Source: UBA4582 sp047630175 (GTDB lineage: Bacteria; Pseudomonadota; Gammaproteobacteria; Pseudomonadales; Azotimanducaceae). From it: 64,000 nucleotides of DNA. Made by a program: the position numbers and the translations under genes. Of the stretch, positions 25,786 through 34,984 are shown piece after piece. The stretch lies in assembly GCA_047630175.1 (NCBI GenBank), contig JBLHVI010000006.1, positions 1-64,000 of the forward strand, in the 5' to 3' direction. Every line of letters starts with the position of its first letter. The stretch's first letter is position 1. The notes beneath the pieces were generated by a model. That model was not told the DNA's origin. It searched no databases and worked only from the letters and a program-made list of their open reading frames with translations.

Positions 25786-26277
25786 ATGCTGGTTAAGTCT
25801 CAGGCCTATCGGCTGCTGCCCATGCAGGTAGATCTGCTTGATAAAGTTAAACATAATGAGCGGCGTGCCTATTCGCACCCTTGGACCGAAGGGGTTTTTA
25901 GGGACTGCATCGACTCCGGTTACGAGTGCTGGCTGCTAGAGGTGGCCAATCATGTTATCGGGCATGGGATTTTATCCACAGGTGCAGGCGAATCGCATTT
26001 GCTGAATATCTGTATTAATCCGGAGTATCAGGGGCATGGCTACGGAGCTTTGCTGTTATCTCACATGGTCGCACGCGCGGGGTTTCACGCGTGTAGCTGC
26101 ATCTTTTTGGAAGTCAGGGCATCAAATCTGGCCGCTTACAAATTATATGAGAAGGCTGGTTTTACTGAAATCGGCGTTCGTAAAGATTACTACCCGGGTT
26201 ATATGGGGTCTGAAGATGCACTCGTACTGGTGAAACACCTGCCTCAGACAGCATCCGGCGATACGCCGCTGGCCTAA
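25786..26277 (+). CDS. rimI: Ribosomal protein S18 alanine N-acetyltransferase
   Basis: A 163-residue GNAT acetyltransferase. The acetyl-CoA pyrophosphate loop reads NPEYQGHGYGALLL. It is followed by FLEVRASNLAAYKLYEKAGFTEIGVRKDYYP, the RimI signature in which the Glu and Tyr support catalysis, and the closing SEDALVLVKHL. RimI acetylates the N-terminal alanine of ribosomal protein S18. It begins 15 bases after the putative holD stop, so the pair is an operon as in enteric bacteria. Length is slightly above E. coli RimI (148). Confidence 0.93.
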   Translation: MLVKSQAYRLLPMQVDLLDKVKHNERRAYSHPWTEGVFRDCIDSGYECWLLEVANHVIGHGILSTGAGESHLLNICINPEYQGHGYGALLLSHMVARAGFHACSCIFLEVRASNLAAYKLYEKAGFTEIGVRKDYYPGYMGSEDALVLVKHLPQTASGDTPLA

Positions 26278-26343
26278 CTAATTAGCATCCCTAGCCTGCA
26301 TCGGTATAATGGCGATCGCTTTGCCGATCAAAGCAGACAATGA

Positions 26344-26385
26344 ATAGACCCTAATATATAGACCCTAATATATAGACTCTAATAG
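26344..26385 (+). repeat. 14-bp tandem repeat upstream of prfC
   Basis: ATAGACCCTAATAT occurs at 26344 and 26358 (identical). A third copy at 26372 has two changes, and decayed copies continue to about 26430 (for example AGATCCTAATAGATTAG). It lies in the 195-bp gap between rimI and prfC and is A+T rich, so it may overlap the prfC promoter. Confidence 0.9.
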
Positions 26386-26472
26386 ATAGGCTTTATGCGC
26401 AGATCCTAATAGATTAGCTCCATGCGTAAATCTTACACATAGATCTATAGACAGACACGATGTAGAGCTCTC

Positions 26473-28053
26473 ATGCCTAGCAACGACAATATTACCAAGC
26501 GGCGAACGTTTGCGATCATCTCGCATCCCGATGCCGGCAAGACGACAATCACTGAAAAGCTGCTGTTATACGGCAAGGCGATTCAGCTTGCCGGCACGGT
26601 AAAATCCAAGAAATCTGATCGCTATGCGACCTCCGATTGGATGGAGCTGGAAAAGCAGCGTGGCATCTCGATCACCACGTCGGTCATGCAGTTCCCGTAT
26701 CGTGACAAGGTTGTTAACTTGCTCGATACGCCAGGACACGAAGATTTTTCGGAGGATACCTATCGGACATTGACAGCGGTTGATTCGGTATTGATGGTTA
26801 TTGACGGCGCCAAAGGTGTAGAGGCGCGCACGATCAAGTTGATGGACGTCTGCCGTCTGCGTGATACGCCGATCCTGACATTCATCAATAAGCTTGACCG
26901 CGAGGTCCGTGACCCGATCGACCTGTTAGATGAAGTCGAGGATATTCTCAATATTAAATGCGCGCCCATCACTTGGCCCATCGGGATGGGGCAGAACTTC
27001 AAAGGTGTTTATCACCTGAGAAATGATGAAATACTGTTGTTCAAGTCGGGTAAGGGTGAAAGCTTCGCCGAAACAGAGACTATTGCTGGCTTGAGTTCTG
27101 CTGCTGCCATTGAAGCCCTCGGCAGTATTCACGCAGATTTAGTGGAAGAGATCGAATTGGTCAAAGGCGCGAGCCACCCCTTTGATCTGGACGAATATTT
27201 AGCAGGGCGTCTGACACCGGTTTATTTTGGTACAGCGCTGCGTAATTTTGGCGTGGTGGAAATGCTTGACGGCTTCATTGACTTTGCGCCTTCACCGTTA
27301 GAGCGCGAAGCTAATAATCGCGTAGTGGACGCGCATGAGCCGAAGTTCTCTGGCTTTGTTTTCAAAATTCAGGCGAACATGGATCCAAGACATCGTGATC
27401 GGATCGCGTTTCTGCGGGTCTGTTCAGGTAAGTATGAGCAAGGCATGAAAATGCGCAATGCCCGCCTCGGCAAAGACGTTCGGGTCGGCGATGCGGTGAC
27501 CTTTCTCGCTGGCGAGCGCTCCCAGGCGGAGGTGGCATGGTCAGGGGACATTATCGGTTTGCACAATCACGGCACTATTCAGATTGGCGATACGTTCACC
27601 GAAGGAGAAGACTTTAAATTTTTGGGGATACCGCACTTTGCCCCAGAGATGTTCCGTCGAGTGCAACTGCGTGACCCCTTAAAAAGTAAACAATTGCGCC
27701 AAGGTTTGACGCAACTATCGGAAGAGGGTGCGACTCAGGTATTCATGCCACTGATCAATAATGACCTGATTCTCGGCGCCATCGGCGTACTGCAGTTTGA
27801 TGTCGTGGCGTTTCGGCTGAAGGATGAATACAAGGTGGACTGCAACTATGTGCCTGTTTCGGTTAACACGGCGCGCTGGGTTGAGTGTGATGATGCAAAG
27901 ATGCTGGCGGATTTCAAACGCAAAGCAGAAGCGCATCTAGCGATCGATGGCAGCGGCCATTTGACCTATCTAGCGCCGACCCGGGTCAATTTGAGTTTGA
28001 CCGAAGAGCGTTGGCCGGATATTCGTTTCCGCGCGACACGAGAGATTTTCTAA
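26473..28053 (+). CDS. prfC: Peptide chain release factor 3
   Basis: A 526-residue translational GTPase that recycles RF1/RF2 from the ribosome after termination. The G1 motif is SHPDAGKTT (17-25), the switch I region contains GISITTSVMQF, G3 is DTPGHEDF and G4 is NKLDRE. The RF3-specific KRRTFAIISHPDAGKTT opening and the late RFKAT-type end (IRFRATREIF) are present. Length equals the family norm (about 528). It stands alone after an A+T-rich repeat-bearing leader, and its end is 13 bases from the convergent fabY stop. Confidence 0.97.
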   Translation: MPSNDNITKRRTFAIISHPDAGKTTITEKLLLYGKAIQLAGTVKSKKSDRYATSDWMELEKQRGISITTSVMQFPYRDKVVNLLDTPGHEDFSEDTYRTLTAVDSVLMVIDGAKGVEARTIKLMDVCRLRDTPILTFINKLDREVRDPIDLLDEVEDILNIKCAPITWPIGMGQNFKGVYHLRNDEILLFKSGKGESFAETETIAGLSSAAAIEALGSIHADLVEEIELVKGASHPFDLDEYLAGRLTPVYFGTALRNFGVVEMLDGFIDFAPSPLEREANNRVVDAHEPKFSGFVFKIQANMDPRHRDRIAFLRVCSGKYEQGMKMRNARLGKDVRVGDAVTFLAGERSQAEVAWSGDIIGLHNHGTIQIGDTFTEGEDFKFLGIPHFAPEMFRRVQLRDPLKSKQLRQGLTQLSEEGATQVFMPLINNDLILGAIGVLQFDVVAFRLKDEYKVDCNYVPVSVNTARWVECDDAKMLADFKRKAEAHLAIDGSGHLTYLAPTRVNLSLTEERWPDIRFRATREIF

Positions 28054-28066
28054 GCAAGCCTATGGC

Positions 28067-29926
28067 TCAATCTGGGCTCATATCCTTGTACGGGTTCGGC
28101 ACGACCATGCTGATTGGCTGGGTAAACCCTGGGATGTTAATAGCTTGGTCGCTGAGGGTGAGCTGCGCGCCCTCAATGACGCCGACGCCGAAGTTGTAGA
28201 TTAACGCATTTTTGCCCGCGGTGGTTGCGGCGTCGTATTGACGAATAGTTGATTCCACGGCTGCGTTGCGTTCATCGCGTGCTAGCAACCGCGACTTACC
28301 ATGCTTCTTTTCCAGCATCTTGCGCGTCACAGAAGGTGATAAAAGAGTGGCGGTGGCATTGTTGCCGCCAAAGCCCTTTGAATTGATCAATGTGGCATCC
28401 ATCTGGGTCGGATCAAATTGGTGATGATCAAGCAGGATGTCGAGATGACTATGATGGACGTCATCGGCTATCCGCTCAATGGTTTTTACGCCGGGAATAA
28501 TGCCGTGATCCCAAGCGCCGAGGGAAGCTGCTATTTGGTCGCCAGCAGCAGTTGCTAACGAGTGCCCGAGGTAGGATTTGATGGCAGCAACAGGCCATTT
28601 TTCGAGTCCGAATGTCTTCGCCATTTCATTGAAGATATGCGACTCCGTGATTCGATTTTGAGGTGTGCCGGTACCATGGGCCTGTATGTACGTGCGACGT
28701 TGCATGGCTTGCTCGCCGAGTATGGAACGAACTACGCCCAGGGCTTTACCGACGGTGATGTAATTGCCAATGCCTGGTCCAGGGATGGATTTTTTGAAGC
28801 CGTCAGCATTAATAAACACGTCAGCGACAGAACCATAAATGTGAGCGCCCATCTCTAACGCCAGTTCATCGTCAAACAAGACAATAAATTGTGACCCTTC
28901 CGCCAAGGTGAAGCCGCAGTTATCACCAAAGGGCCGGCAAGCGCGGTTGTGATCGGGGCTGCTACTACCATCTAATTTACGCAGCCCTTCGTCTTCTGCC
29001 AATGCACCCATGGTGCGATAGCCCTCAATAACTTCTGGCGTTAATGGCGCTTCACTGGCGCCAACGATGACAGCTTTGGATTTGCCGGACCGGATATCCT
29101 GAATGCCTTGTCGCAGGTTGTACAAGAAGGTTGCACAGGCGCCAACGTTTGCGCCTGTTGTTCCTACGCTGCCAAGAATATAAGCATTTACGAAGTCGGC
29201 CGTCATCTCTGCCAAACTCAAGGCGCAGTTTTTAGAGCTGACGCGCTTGCCCATTAAGGATGCCTGAAGCATGCCGCCAGCGCCGTTGAAATCGAGTTGG
29301 CCCATAGCGCTACTGGCATAAACAGAAATTTGGTCAGCAGGAACCTTTTGTCGAATCAGGTCCCAATCAAATCCCAAAGAGTTGATGGCATCCGATGCGG
29401 CATAAACGGTCAACTGAAGGCCGCGCGGGTGGTTTCGAGATTGATAAAGCTTTTCAGGATTAAAGCCTGTGGGTAGTTGGCCGCCAGAATTCACCTTGGA
29501 GATACGCGAGTCAGGAAACATAATCTCTAGGTCTTGACCGGTGGTTACCATGACATTGGCCGCATCAATGGGTTTAACCTGCCAGTGTGGCGGCAGCGTA
29601 TCGGGCAGTTGATTGCGCTTTAGCACAAAGGTCAGGGGCTCTGTTGCCGCCGCGCCGAGGCTGGCACTTTTGTGCGCCAAAATATTTGCGGGGTCGAACA
29701 GATTGTTCTCAAGCTTACGCACCAACGTGTGGTTTCGAATGAACTGCTGGCTGGCCTCATCTATCGGCCCGTCAAGAGCCATCAGCGCGGCGAGTGATTG
29801 CCAGGTCTCGCCGGCTTGTTGTGCGCCCAGCTGATCAATGACCAGACGTCGATAGCCATGGTGTCCGGAGCTTCGGCCCGCGGGGTTGATACCACCAAAG
29901 CCAACAATTACTGGGAGGCGGGACAA
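28067..29926 (-). CDS. fabY: Beta-ketoacyl synthase FabY (acetoacetyl-ACP synthase)
   Basis: A 619-residue condensing enzyme much longer than FabB/FabF. The start MSRLPVIVGFGGINPAGRSS and full length match the FabY family that I recall from Pseudomonas aeruginosa, which starts fatty acid synthesis by condensing acetyl-CoA with malonyl-ACP in place of FabH. The catalytic triad is C264 (NVGACATFLYN), H417 (IQAHGTGTPQN) and H455 (SYLGHSLATAAG). No acyl carrier or other fab gene is adjacent; a thiolase and a desaturase gene follow in reverse order upstream. It overlaps nothing and is convergent with prfC. Confidence 0.9.
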   Translation of the reverse strand: MSRLPVIVGFGGINPAGRSSGHHGYRRLVIDQLGAQQAGETWQSLAALMALDGPIDEASQQFIRNHTLVRKLENNLFDPANILAHKSASLGAAATEPLTFVLKRNQLPDTLPPHWQVKPIDAANVMVTTGQDLEIMFPDSRISKVNSGGQLPTGFNPEKLYQSRNHPRGLQLTVYAASDAINSLGFDWDLIRQKVPADQISVYASSAMGQLDFNGAGGMLQASLMGKRVSSKNCALSLAEMTADFVNAYILGSVGTTGANVGACATFLYNLRQGIQDIRSGKSKAVIVGASEAPLTPEVIEGYRTMGALAEDEGLRKLDGSSSPDHNRACRPFGDNCGFTLAEGSQFIVLFDDELALEMGAHIYGSVADVFINADGFKKSIPGPGIGNYITVGKALGVVRSILGEQAMQRRTYIQAHGTGTPQNRITESHIFNEMAKTFGLEKWPVAAIKSYLGHSLATAAGDQIAASLGAWDHGIIPGVKTIERIADDVHHSHLDILLDHHQFDPTQMDATLINSKGFGGNNATATLLSPSVTRKMLEKKHGKSRLLARDERNAAVESTIRQYDAATTAGKNALIYNFGVGVIEGAQLTLSDQAINIPGFTQPISMVVPNPYKDMSPD

Positions 29927-30036
29927 AGCTTTAGCTCCTGAATGACGGATAAGAACAAGGAATGAGTCGGTGATATAAATCTGAGATCATTGTACGGTGA
30001 TGAGACCAGTAAAATCTACAGGTCTGGCAGCTTGGA

Positions 30037-31212
30037 TTACACCATTTCGATAGCGACGGCTGTCGCTTCACCGCCGCCAATGCATAGGGCTGCTACGCCA
30101 CGCTTAAGGCCGCGCTGGCGTAAGGAATGCATAAGGGTGACGATCAGACGTGAACCGGTCGAACCAATGGGGTGTCCCTGGGCGCAGGCGCCCCCATGAA
30201 TGTTGACTTTGGCGGGATCGAGCCCTAGATCTTTGATCGCCGCCATGGTCACCATGGCGAAAGCTTCATTGATTTCAAACAAATCCACATCATCGGTTTT
30301 CCAGCCAATACGTTCGAGTAGCTTCTGTACTGCACCGATCGGCGCAATAGTGAATTCTGATGGATCACGCGAGTTAGTGCTGTGGCCAACTATCTTGGCC
30401 ATGGGTGTTAACTGATGAGTTGCTACCGCTTCGCCACTGGCCAATACCAGCGCTGATGCGCCATCGGATATGGAGCTTGAGTTGGCAGCGGTGACGGTGC
30501 CGTCGGCGCTGAATGCCGGCCGCAGCGTTGGGATCTTGTCGATGTTGGCTTTGCCGGGCTGCTCATCATCGATGATAGTGATTTCTCCGGCGCGTGTTTT
30601 GATCACCACTGCTGCGGTTTCTGCTGTCAGGTGCCCCTGTTCAATCGCCGCTCTAGCACGTGTTAATGATTGAATAGCAAAATTGTCCATGTCCTCGCGA
30701 CTCATCTGGTAACGGTCTGCCATATCCTGAGCAAATGAGCCCATCAGTCGGCCGGTGCGGGCATCTTCAAGACCGTCCGTAAACATACAGTCCTGTATTT
30801 CGCCGTGCCCCATACGGAAACCTCCACGGGCCTTTGCGAGCAGGTAAGGCGCGTTGGTCATGCTCTCCATGCCACCGGCAATCATAATCTCGTTGGTGCC
30901 AGCTTTGATTAGGTCATGGGCCAGCATCGTCGCCTTCATGCCTGAGCCGCAAAGCTTGTTAATCGTTGTTGCGCCGGTCTCCACGGGTATTCCAGCGCTC
31001 ATGGCGGCCTGCCTGGCAGGACCTTGTTTGAGACCGCCAGGTAGTACGCAGCCCATAATGACCTCGTCAACTGCGTCGCCTTGAAGTCCTGCTCTGCTCA
31101 ATGCAGCGGCGATTGCGGTGGACCCTAACTGGACCGCGGTTAGGCTGGACAAACTGCCTTGAAAAGCACCCATAGGAGTTCGTGCACCGGCAGCAATATA
31201 GACGTCTTTCAT
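30037..31212 (-). CDS. Acetyl-CoA C-acetyltransferase (thiolase)
   Basis: A 391-residue type II (biosynthetic-type) thiolase with the nucleophile C88 in NKLCGSGMKA, the conserved NEAFA segment, GGACAQGHPIGSTGSR (H about 347), and a C-terminal CIGGGEATA (C about 377). It interconverts two acetyl-CoA with acetoacetyl-CoA, or acts in short-chain beta-oxidation. No phaB or hbd gene is beside it, so the direction of use is uncertain. It is followed 110 bases later by fabY on the same strand. A 15-bp tandem repeat lies in its upstream region. Confidence 0.94.
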   Translation of the reverse strand: MKDVYIAAGARTPMGAFQGSLSSLTAVQLGSTAIAAALSRAGLQGDAVDEVIMGCVLPGGLKQGPARQAAMSAGIPVETGATTINKLCGSGMKATMLAHDLIKAGTNEIMIAGGMESMTNAPYLLAKARGGFRMGHGEIQDCMFTDGLEDARTGRLMGSFAQDMADRYQMSREDMDNFAIQSLTRARAAIEQGHLTAETAAVVIKTRAGEITIIDDEQPGKANIDKIPTLRPAFSADGTVTAANSSSISDGASALVLASGEAVATHQLTPMAKIVGHSTNSRDPSEFTIAPIGAVQKLLERIGWKTDDVDLFEINEAFAMVTMAAIKDLGLDPAKVNIHGGACAQGHPIGSTGSRLIVTLMHSLRQRGLKRGVAALCIGGGEATAVAIEMV

Positions 31213-31254
31213 AAATCGGCTCTTTTAAGTTTGCTTCTCATTGTTGTATTTGAT

Positions 31255-31314
31255 GCCCGGGGCGCGAATGCCCGGGGCGCGAATGCCCGGGGCGCGAATG
31301 CCCGGAGCTCGGAT
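31255..31314 (+). repeat. 15-bp tandem repeat upstream of the thiolase gene
   Basis: GCCCGGGGCGCGAAT is present in three identical copies (31255, 31270, 31285) and a fourth diverged copy at 31300-31314. The array begins 43 bases upstream of the thiolase ATG (minus strand), where its promoter or leader should lie. Each unit holds CCCGGG and GGCGCG, and thus can fold. Confidence 0.93.
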
Positions 31315-31368
31315 TGCTTTAGGGCTGGCCTTCCTGAAGACTGACGAGCGGTCTCCCAAGTCTGTCTT

Positions 31369-32505
31369 TTAGGCAAACTGCTGGGTCAGCATGCGCCATT
31401 GGCGTCGTTGCGAGTTCAGCGCGGATTCCAGTTCCATCAGCTGGCGATGTAATTCTGTCTCATCCCAGCGACGTTTAAAATTTTGGGTTTTGAGTTCTAC
31501 CCATTGTTGCCGGCAGTGGGACCAATCATTCAATGTTTTCACCAGCTGCTCGTACTCAGTATCGAGTAAGCTAAGCCATTGTTCCTTGTTTTTGGGGCGT
31601 GATTGCAGCACGCGGGCTGTGGCCTTTTGGAGTTGCATATGCGCAAGGCTTTGTTCAATTTTTTCGGGCGCAACGCGCTTGAGTTTGCTGGTCAGGTTGC
31701 ACCACGACAACGTGTGAATGAGCCATTTGGTCGGGTCGAAATGATACCAGCGTATGCCATTGCGATAATCCCACTGGAAGGTGTGATGGTAGTTGTGAAA
31801 GCCTTCGCCATAAGTGAATAGTGCGATAATCGGGTTGTCTCGTGACGAGTTCTGGTCGGAATAGGGTTGTGTGCCCCAAGCATGCGCGATGGAGTTGATG
31901 AAAAAAGTGGTGTGATGGCTCACCACCAGGCGCAAGAAACCGAGCAGCAATAGACCGCCGACAGGGTCGCTGAATAACAGACCGACGAACAGGGGCATCA
32001 CGATGTTGAGGCTCAGCGCTAGCGCCGCGTAGTGACGGTGCTGCCAGGCGACCACTGGATCAGCGTCGAGATCGCGGATATTGCTGTAGTCCTTCACTGT
32101 CGCCGGGTAATCTCGCAACATCCAGCCGATGTGGGAGTACCACAAGCCTCTTTTCGATGAGTATGGGTCAAGATCACGATCGTCTGTGTGACGATGGTGC
32201 GTGCGGTGGTCAGCGCACCATTCGCGAATGGTGTTTTGCACCGCAAGAGCACCGCCAAGTGCAAAAATTATCCGCACCAAGGGGTGGGCTTCGAAGGATT
32301 TATGTGACCACAACCTGTGGTAGCCAGCCGTTATAGACAGGCCGTTCCAGCCCAGTAGCAGCACAAAAGTGAGCCATAAGCCGGGGTGATAGCCATGACT
32401 AATGCCGTACCAAGGAACGCCAATGGCGGCAACGAGACTGGTGCCAATAAAAATTGAGAGCACGTCGAGGCGTCGAGGCGCCGGATTGGGTATTTGCTTT
32501 TTCAT
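31369..32505 (-). CDS. Membrane acyl-CoA desaturase with C-terminal coiled coil
   Basis: A 378-residue di-iron fatty acid desaturase. The three histidine boxes are HRLWSH (63-68), HRTHHRH (100-106) and HNYHH (237-241), with four membrane helices placed as in delta-9 acyl-CoA desaturases. The last 100 residues (about 280-378) are polar and rich in Gln, Leu and Glu, probably an extended helix or coiled coil; related proteobacterial desaturases carry such tails. It introduces a cis double bond into acyl-CoA, probably for membrane fluidity. It is divergent from the MaoC gene. No FabR/DesT-like operator was recognised upstream. Confidence 0.92.
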   Translation of the reverse strand: MKKQIPNPAPRRLDVLSIFIGTSLVAAIGVPWYGISHGYHPGLWLTFVLLLGWNGLSITAGYHRLWSHKSFEAHPLVRIIFALGGALAVQNTIREWCADHRTHHRHTDDRDLDPYSSKRGLWYSHIGWMLRDYPATVKDYSNIRDLDADPVVAWQHRHYAALALSLNIVMPLFVGLLFSDPVGGLLLLGFLRLVVSHHTTFFINSIAHAWGTQPYSDQNSSRDNPIIALFTYGEGFHNYHHTFQWDYRNGIRWYHFDPTKWLIHTLSWCNLTSKLKRVAPEKIEQSLAHMQLQKATARVLQSRPKNKEQWLSLLDTEYEQLVKTLNDWSHCRQQWVELKTQNFKRRWDETELHRQLMELESALNSQRRQWRMLTQQFA

Positions 32506-32699
32506 AAGTTGATCCTATTTTAGGGATACTTGGAAATCAACGGTTCAAATTAAAATGCTTATGATATGCTCCTGCGAAGTGATCGCGTAGCGGTCAGCAT
32601 TCTGGCGCTAGCCGTTGTTTACAGGCCCGTTCAGGTGTACGCAGATCCCCTAAAGATGGTCTGTTAATCGTAAGCTCATTTTCACAAAAGGACTCCTCG

Positions 32700-33182
32700 A
32701 TGACATCAAAAGCGGAAGCAGCACTGGCAATATTCAATACTTACGTGGGTGAAGAGGAGGGTATCGGTGAGTGGTTTCAAATTGATCAGGCGCGTATCAA
32801 CCTTTTTGCAGATGCCACCATGGATCATCAGTTCATCCACATAGATCCCGAGAAGTCTGCGCAGCTGTCGCCTTACAAGGTCACGATCGCGCATGGTTTT
32901 TTAACGCTGTCTTTGATCGTACACCTGGGTGCAAGCATTGCGCCCAAAAAGCCCGAGGCTCTGGAAGGCGTTTATATGGGCGTTAACTACGGGCTAGATA
33001 AGGTCCGGTTCCCAGCGCCAGTGCCCGTTGATTCTTTTATCCGTGCCCGTCACAGCCTTATGGCAGCTGACCTGAAAAACCCAAATACCCTACAGATTAA
33101 GCGCAAAGTCACCGTTGAGCTTAAAGGTAGCGACAAGCCTGTTTGTATTGCTGAGTCCCTTACCCGTTTGATGTACGGCTAG
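32700..33182 (+). CDS. MaoC-family (R)-specific enoyl-CoA hydratase
   Basis: A 160-residue single-hotdog hydratase. The catalytic dyad is in ATMDHQFIHIDPE (Asp and His) followed by IAHGFLTLSL. The long overhanging segment and YGLDKVRFPAPVPVDS strand are typical of MaoC/PhaJ-like proteins. It hydrates trans-2-enoyl-CoA to (R)-3-hydroxyacyl-CoA. It lies between the divergent desaturase and class I fumarase genes. The ATG at 32700 is preceded by AAAGGACTCC. Specificity is not determinable. Confidence 0.9.
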   Translation: MTSKAEAALAIFNTYVGEEEGIGEWFQIDQARINLFADATMDHQFIHIDPEKSAQLSPYKVTIAHGFLTLSLIVHLGASIAPKKPEALEGVYMGVNYGLDKVRFPAPVPVDSFIRARHSLMAADLKNPNTLQIKRKVTVELKGSDKPVCIAESLTRLMYG

Positions 33183-33213
33183 CGGCTGGCGTCGTTATTT
33201 TGAAGGATCTACT

Positions 33214-34737
33214 ATGACTGTCATTACCAAAGAAGACCTGGTGCAAAGTATCCAGGACGCGTTGCAATATATTTCTTATTACCACCCGCAAGACTTCATT
33301 CAGGCAATGAATAAGGCGTACGAGCGGGAAGAGTCCAGAGCTGCCAAAGACGCGATGGCGCAAATTCTTATTAACTCGAGAATGTGTGCCGAGGGCAAAC
33401 GGCCAATCTGCCAAGACACGGGCATTGTGAATGTCTTTATCTCGGTGGGAATGAATGTCCGTTTTGAGACCGATGAGTCGCTCGAGGACATGATCAACGA
33501 AGGGGTCAGGCGCGCTTACCTGTTGCCAGACAATGTGTTGCGCGCGTCTGTGCTTGCCGATCCTGCCGGTAAGCGAATTAATACAAAGGACAACACGCCG
33601 GCGGTGATTCATACAGAATTAGTACCCGGTAACAAAGTCGATATCCATGTCGCGGCCAAGGGGGGCGGCTCTGAGGCGAAGTCTAAGCTTGTTATGCTCA
33701 ATCCGGCTGACAGCATTGTTGATTGGGTCGTGAACACGGTACCGACCATGGGCGCTGGCTGGTGTCCACCGGGCATGTTGGGTATCGGTATTGGCGGTAC
33801 CGCTGAAAAGGCGATGCTGTTGGCAAAACGATCCTTAATGGACCCCGTTGATATTCATGAATTGCTGGCGCGCGGTCCTGCTAGCCGAGTCGAAGAATTG
33901 CGGCTTGAAATTTTTGACAAGGTAAATTCACTGGGCATTGGTGCCCAGGGTTTGGGTGGATTAACCACGGTGCTGGACGTCAAAATCTTGGACTACCCCA
34001 CCCACGCGGCGAATCTGCCGGTGGCGATGATTCCCAATTGCGCCGCGACCCGGCATGTGCATTTTGTGTTGGACGGTAGTGACAGTGTCGATCTGCCCGT
34101 GCCGAAGCTCGAAGACTGGCCTGAGATCACATGGGACGCAGGCCCTACCTCGCGCCGCGTCAACCTTGATACGGTCACCCGTGAAGACGTCGCCAGCTGG
34201 CAGCCCGGCGAGACCCTGCTGCTTAGCGGCAAGATGTTAACGGGTAGAGATGCGGCGCATAAGCGGATCCGAGATCTTATGGCCGCAGGCGAAGGGTTAC
34301 CCGATGGGGTTGATCTGAAAGGGCGTTTCATCTACTACGTGGGTCCTGTGGATCCGGTCAGAAACGAGGTGGTTGGTCCGGCGGGCCCAACCACAGCGAC
34401 ACGGATGGACGGTTTTACTGACATGATGCTCGAGAAAACTGGCCTGCTGGGCATGATCGGCAAGGCCGAGCGTGGTCCGGTCGCCATAGAATCCATTAAG
34501 CGGCATAAAGCCGTCTACCTCATGGCGGTGGGTGGCGCGGCATTTCTTGTCTCTCGGGCTATTCGTAAATCTCGAGTTGTGGCGTTTGAGGATTTGGGGA
34601 TGGAGGCGATCCACGAATTTGAGGTGGAGGATATGCCCGTTACCGTCGCGGTAGATTGTGAGGGTGAATCGGTGCACATTAGCGGGCCGAAAGAATGGCG
34701 CTCAAAAATCGGTAAATTACCTGTTCTAGAAGTTTAA
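33214..34737 (+). CDS. fumA: Fumarate hydratase, class I (4Fe-4S)
   Basis: A 507-residue oxygen-sensitive fumarase that interconverts fumarate and malate in the TCA cycle. The three cluster cysteines are C66 (RPICQDTG), C184 (AGWCPPG) and C276 (IPNCAATRH). The beta-domain segment with GPTTATRMDGFTD and GKAERG is complete, so it is a full-length single-chain enzyme rather than the split archaeal form. GAAGGATC precedes the ATG. It follows the MaoC gene by 31 bases, so the two are probably cotranscribed. A hairpin follows its stop. Confidence 0.95.
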   Translation: MTVITKEDLVQSIQDALQYISYYHPQDFIQAMNKAYEREESRAAKDAMAQILINSRMCAEGKRPICQDTGIVNVFISVGMNVRFETDESLEDMINEGVRRAYLLPDNVLRASVLADPAGKRINTKDNTPAVIHTELVPGNKVDIHVAAKGGGSEAKSKLVMLNPADSIVDWVVNTVPTMGAGWCPPGMLGIGIGGTAEKAMLLAKRSLMDPVDIHELLARGPASRVEELRLEIFDKVNSLGIGAQGLGGLTTVLDVKILDYPTHAANLPVAMIPNCAATRHVHFVLDGSDSVDLPVPKLEDWPEITWDAGPTSRRVNLDTVTREDVASWQPGETLLLSGKMLTGRDAAHKRIRDLMAAGEGLPDGVDLKGRFIYYVGPVDPVRNEVVGPAGPTTATRMDGFTDMMLEKTGLLGMIGKAERGPVAIESIKRHKAVYLMAVGGAAFLVSRAIRKSRVVAFEDLGMEAIHEFEVEDMPVTVAVDCEGESVHISGPKEWRSKIGKLPVLEV

Positions 34738-34747
34738 TATAGTGTGT

Positions 34748-34764
34748 CCCGCGCTACCCGCGGG
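34748..34764 (+). terminator. Hairpin after fumA
   Basis: CCCGCG-CTACC-CGCGGG forms a 6-bp GC-only stem ten bases after the fumA stop, followed by GTATTCTTT. A modest intrinsic terminator candidate. Confidence 0.45.
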
Positions 34765-34821
34765 GTATTCTTTAAACCCTTTAGAATCAACTGGTTAAGT
34801 TTCCTTAGAAAGCGCATTTTA

Positions 34822-34835
34822 TTGCTTGCAAGCAA
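34822..34835. promoter_or_regulatory. Perfect 14-bp palindrome upstream of the carboxylase gene
   Basis: TTGCTTGCAAGCAA is an exact palindrome 149 bases before the 1635-residue carboxylase start. It lies about 15 bases upstream of TTGAAC...TCTATT promoter-like elements. It could be a dimeric repressor or activator site. Confidence 0.35.
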
Positions 34836-34936
34836 GCATTGCTGTACATTGTGCGATTGAACCCTTGAGCGATAATGGGGTCTATTTTTACGGCCGTGCC
34901 GACTGCGACACTAAACATTCATATTGATAAGGTATT

Positions 34937-34960
34937 CGCTCGCCCCGCTTTGGGGCAGCG
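34937..34960 (+). promoter_or_regulatory. GC-rich hairpin in the carboxylase leader
   Basis: CGCT-c-GCCCC / GGGGC-AGCG with a GCTTT loop folds into a 9-bp stem with one bulge, ending 24 bases before the carboxylase ATG. It is followed by an A-rich stretch rather than T residues. It may affect translation initiation, because the start has only a weak ribosome site. Confidence 0.35.
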
Positions 34961-34984
34961 AAGCATCTATGGAACACTAATTTT

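Noticed and set aside
31255..31314. CRISPR array
   Set aside because: Copies are directly adjacent with no unique spacers and no cas genes nearby; it is a simple tandem repeat.
31159..31344. Frame with an ANARG amino-acid repeat
   Set aside because: Produced by the 15-bp DNA repeat, overlaps the thiolase start on the opposite strand, no independent support.
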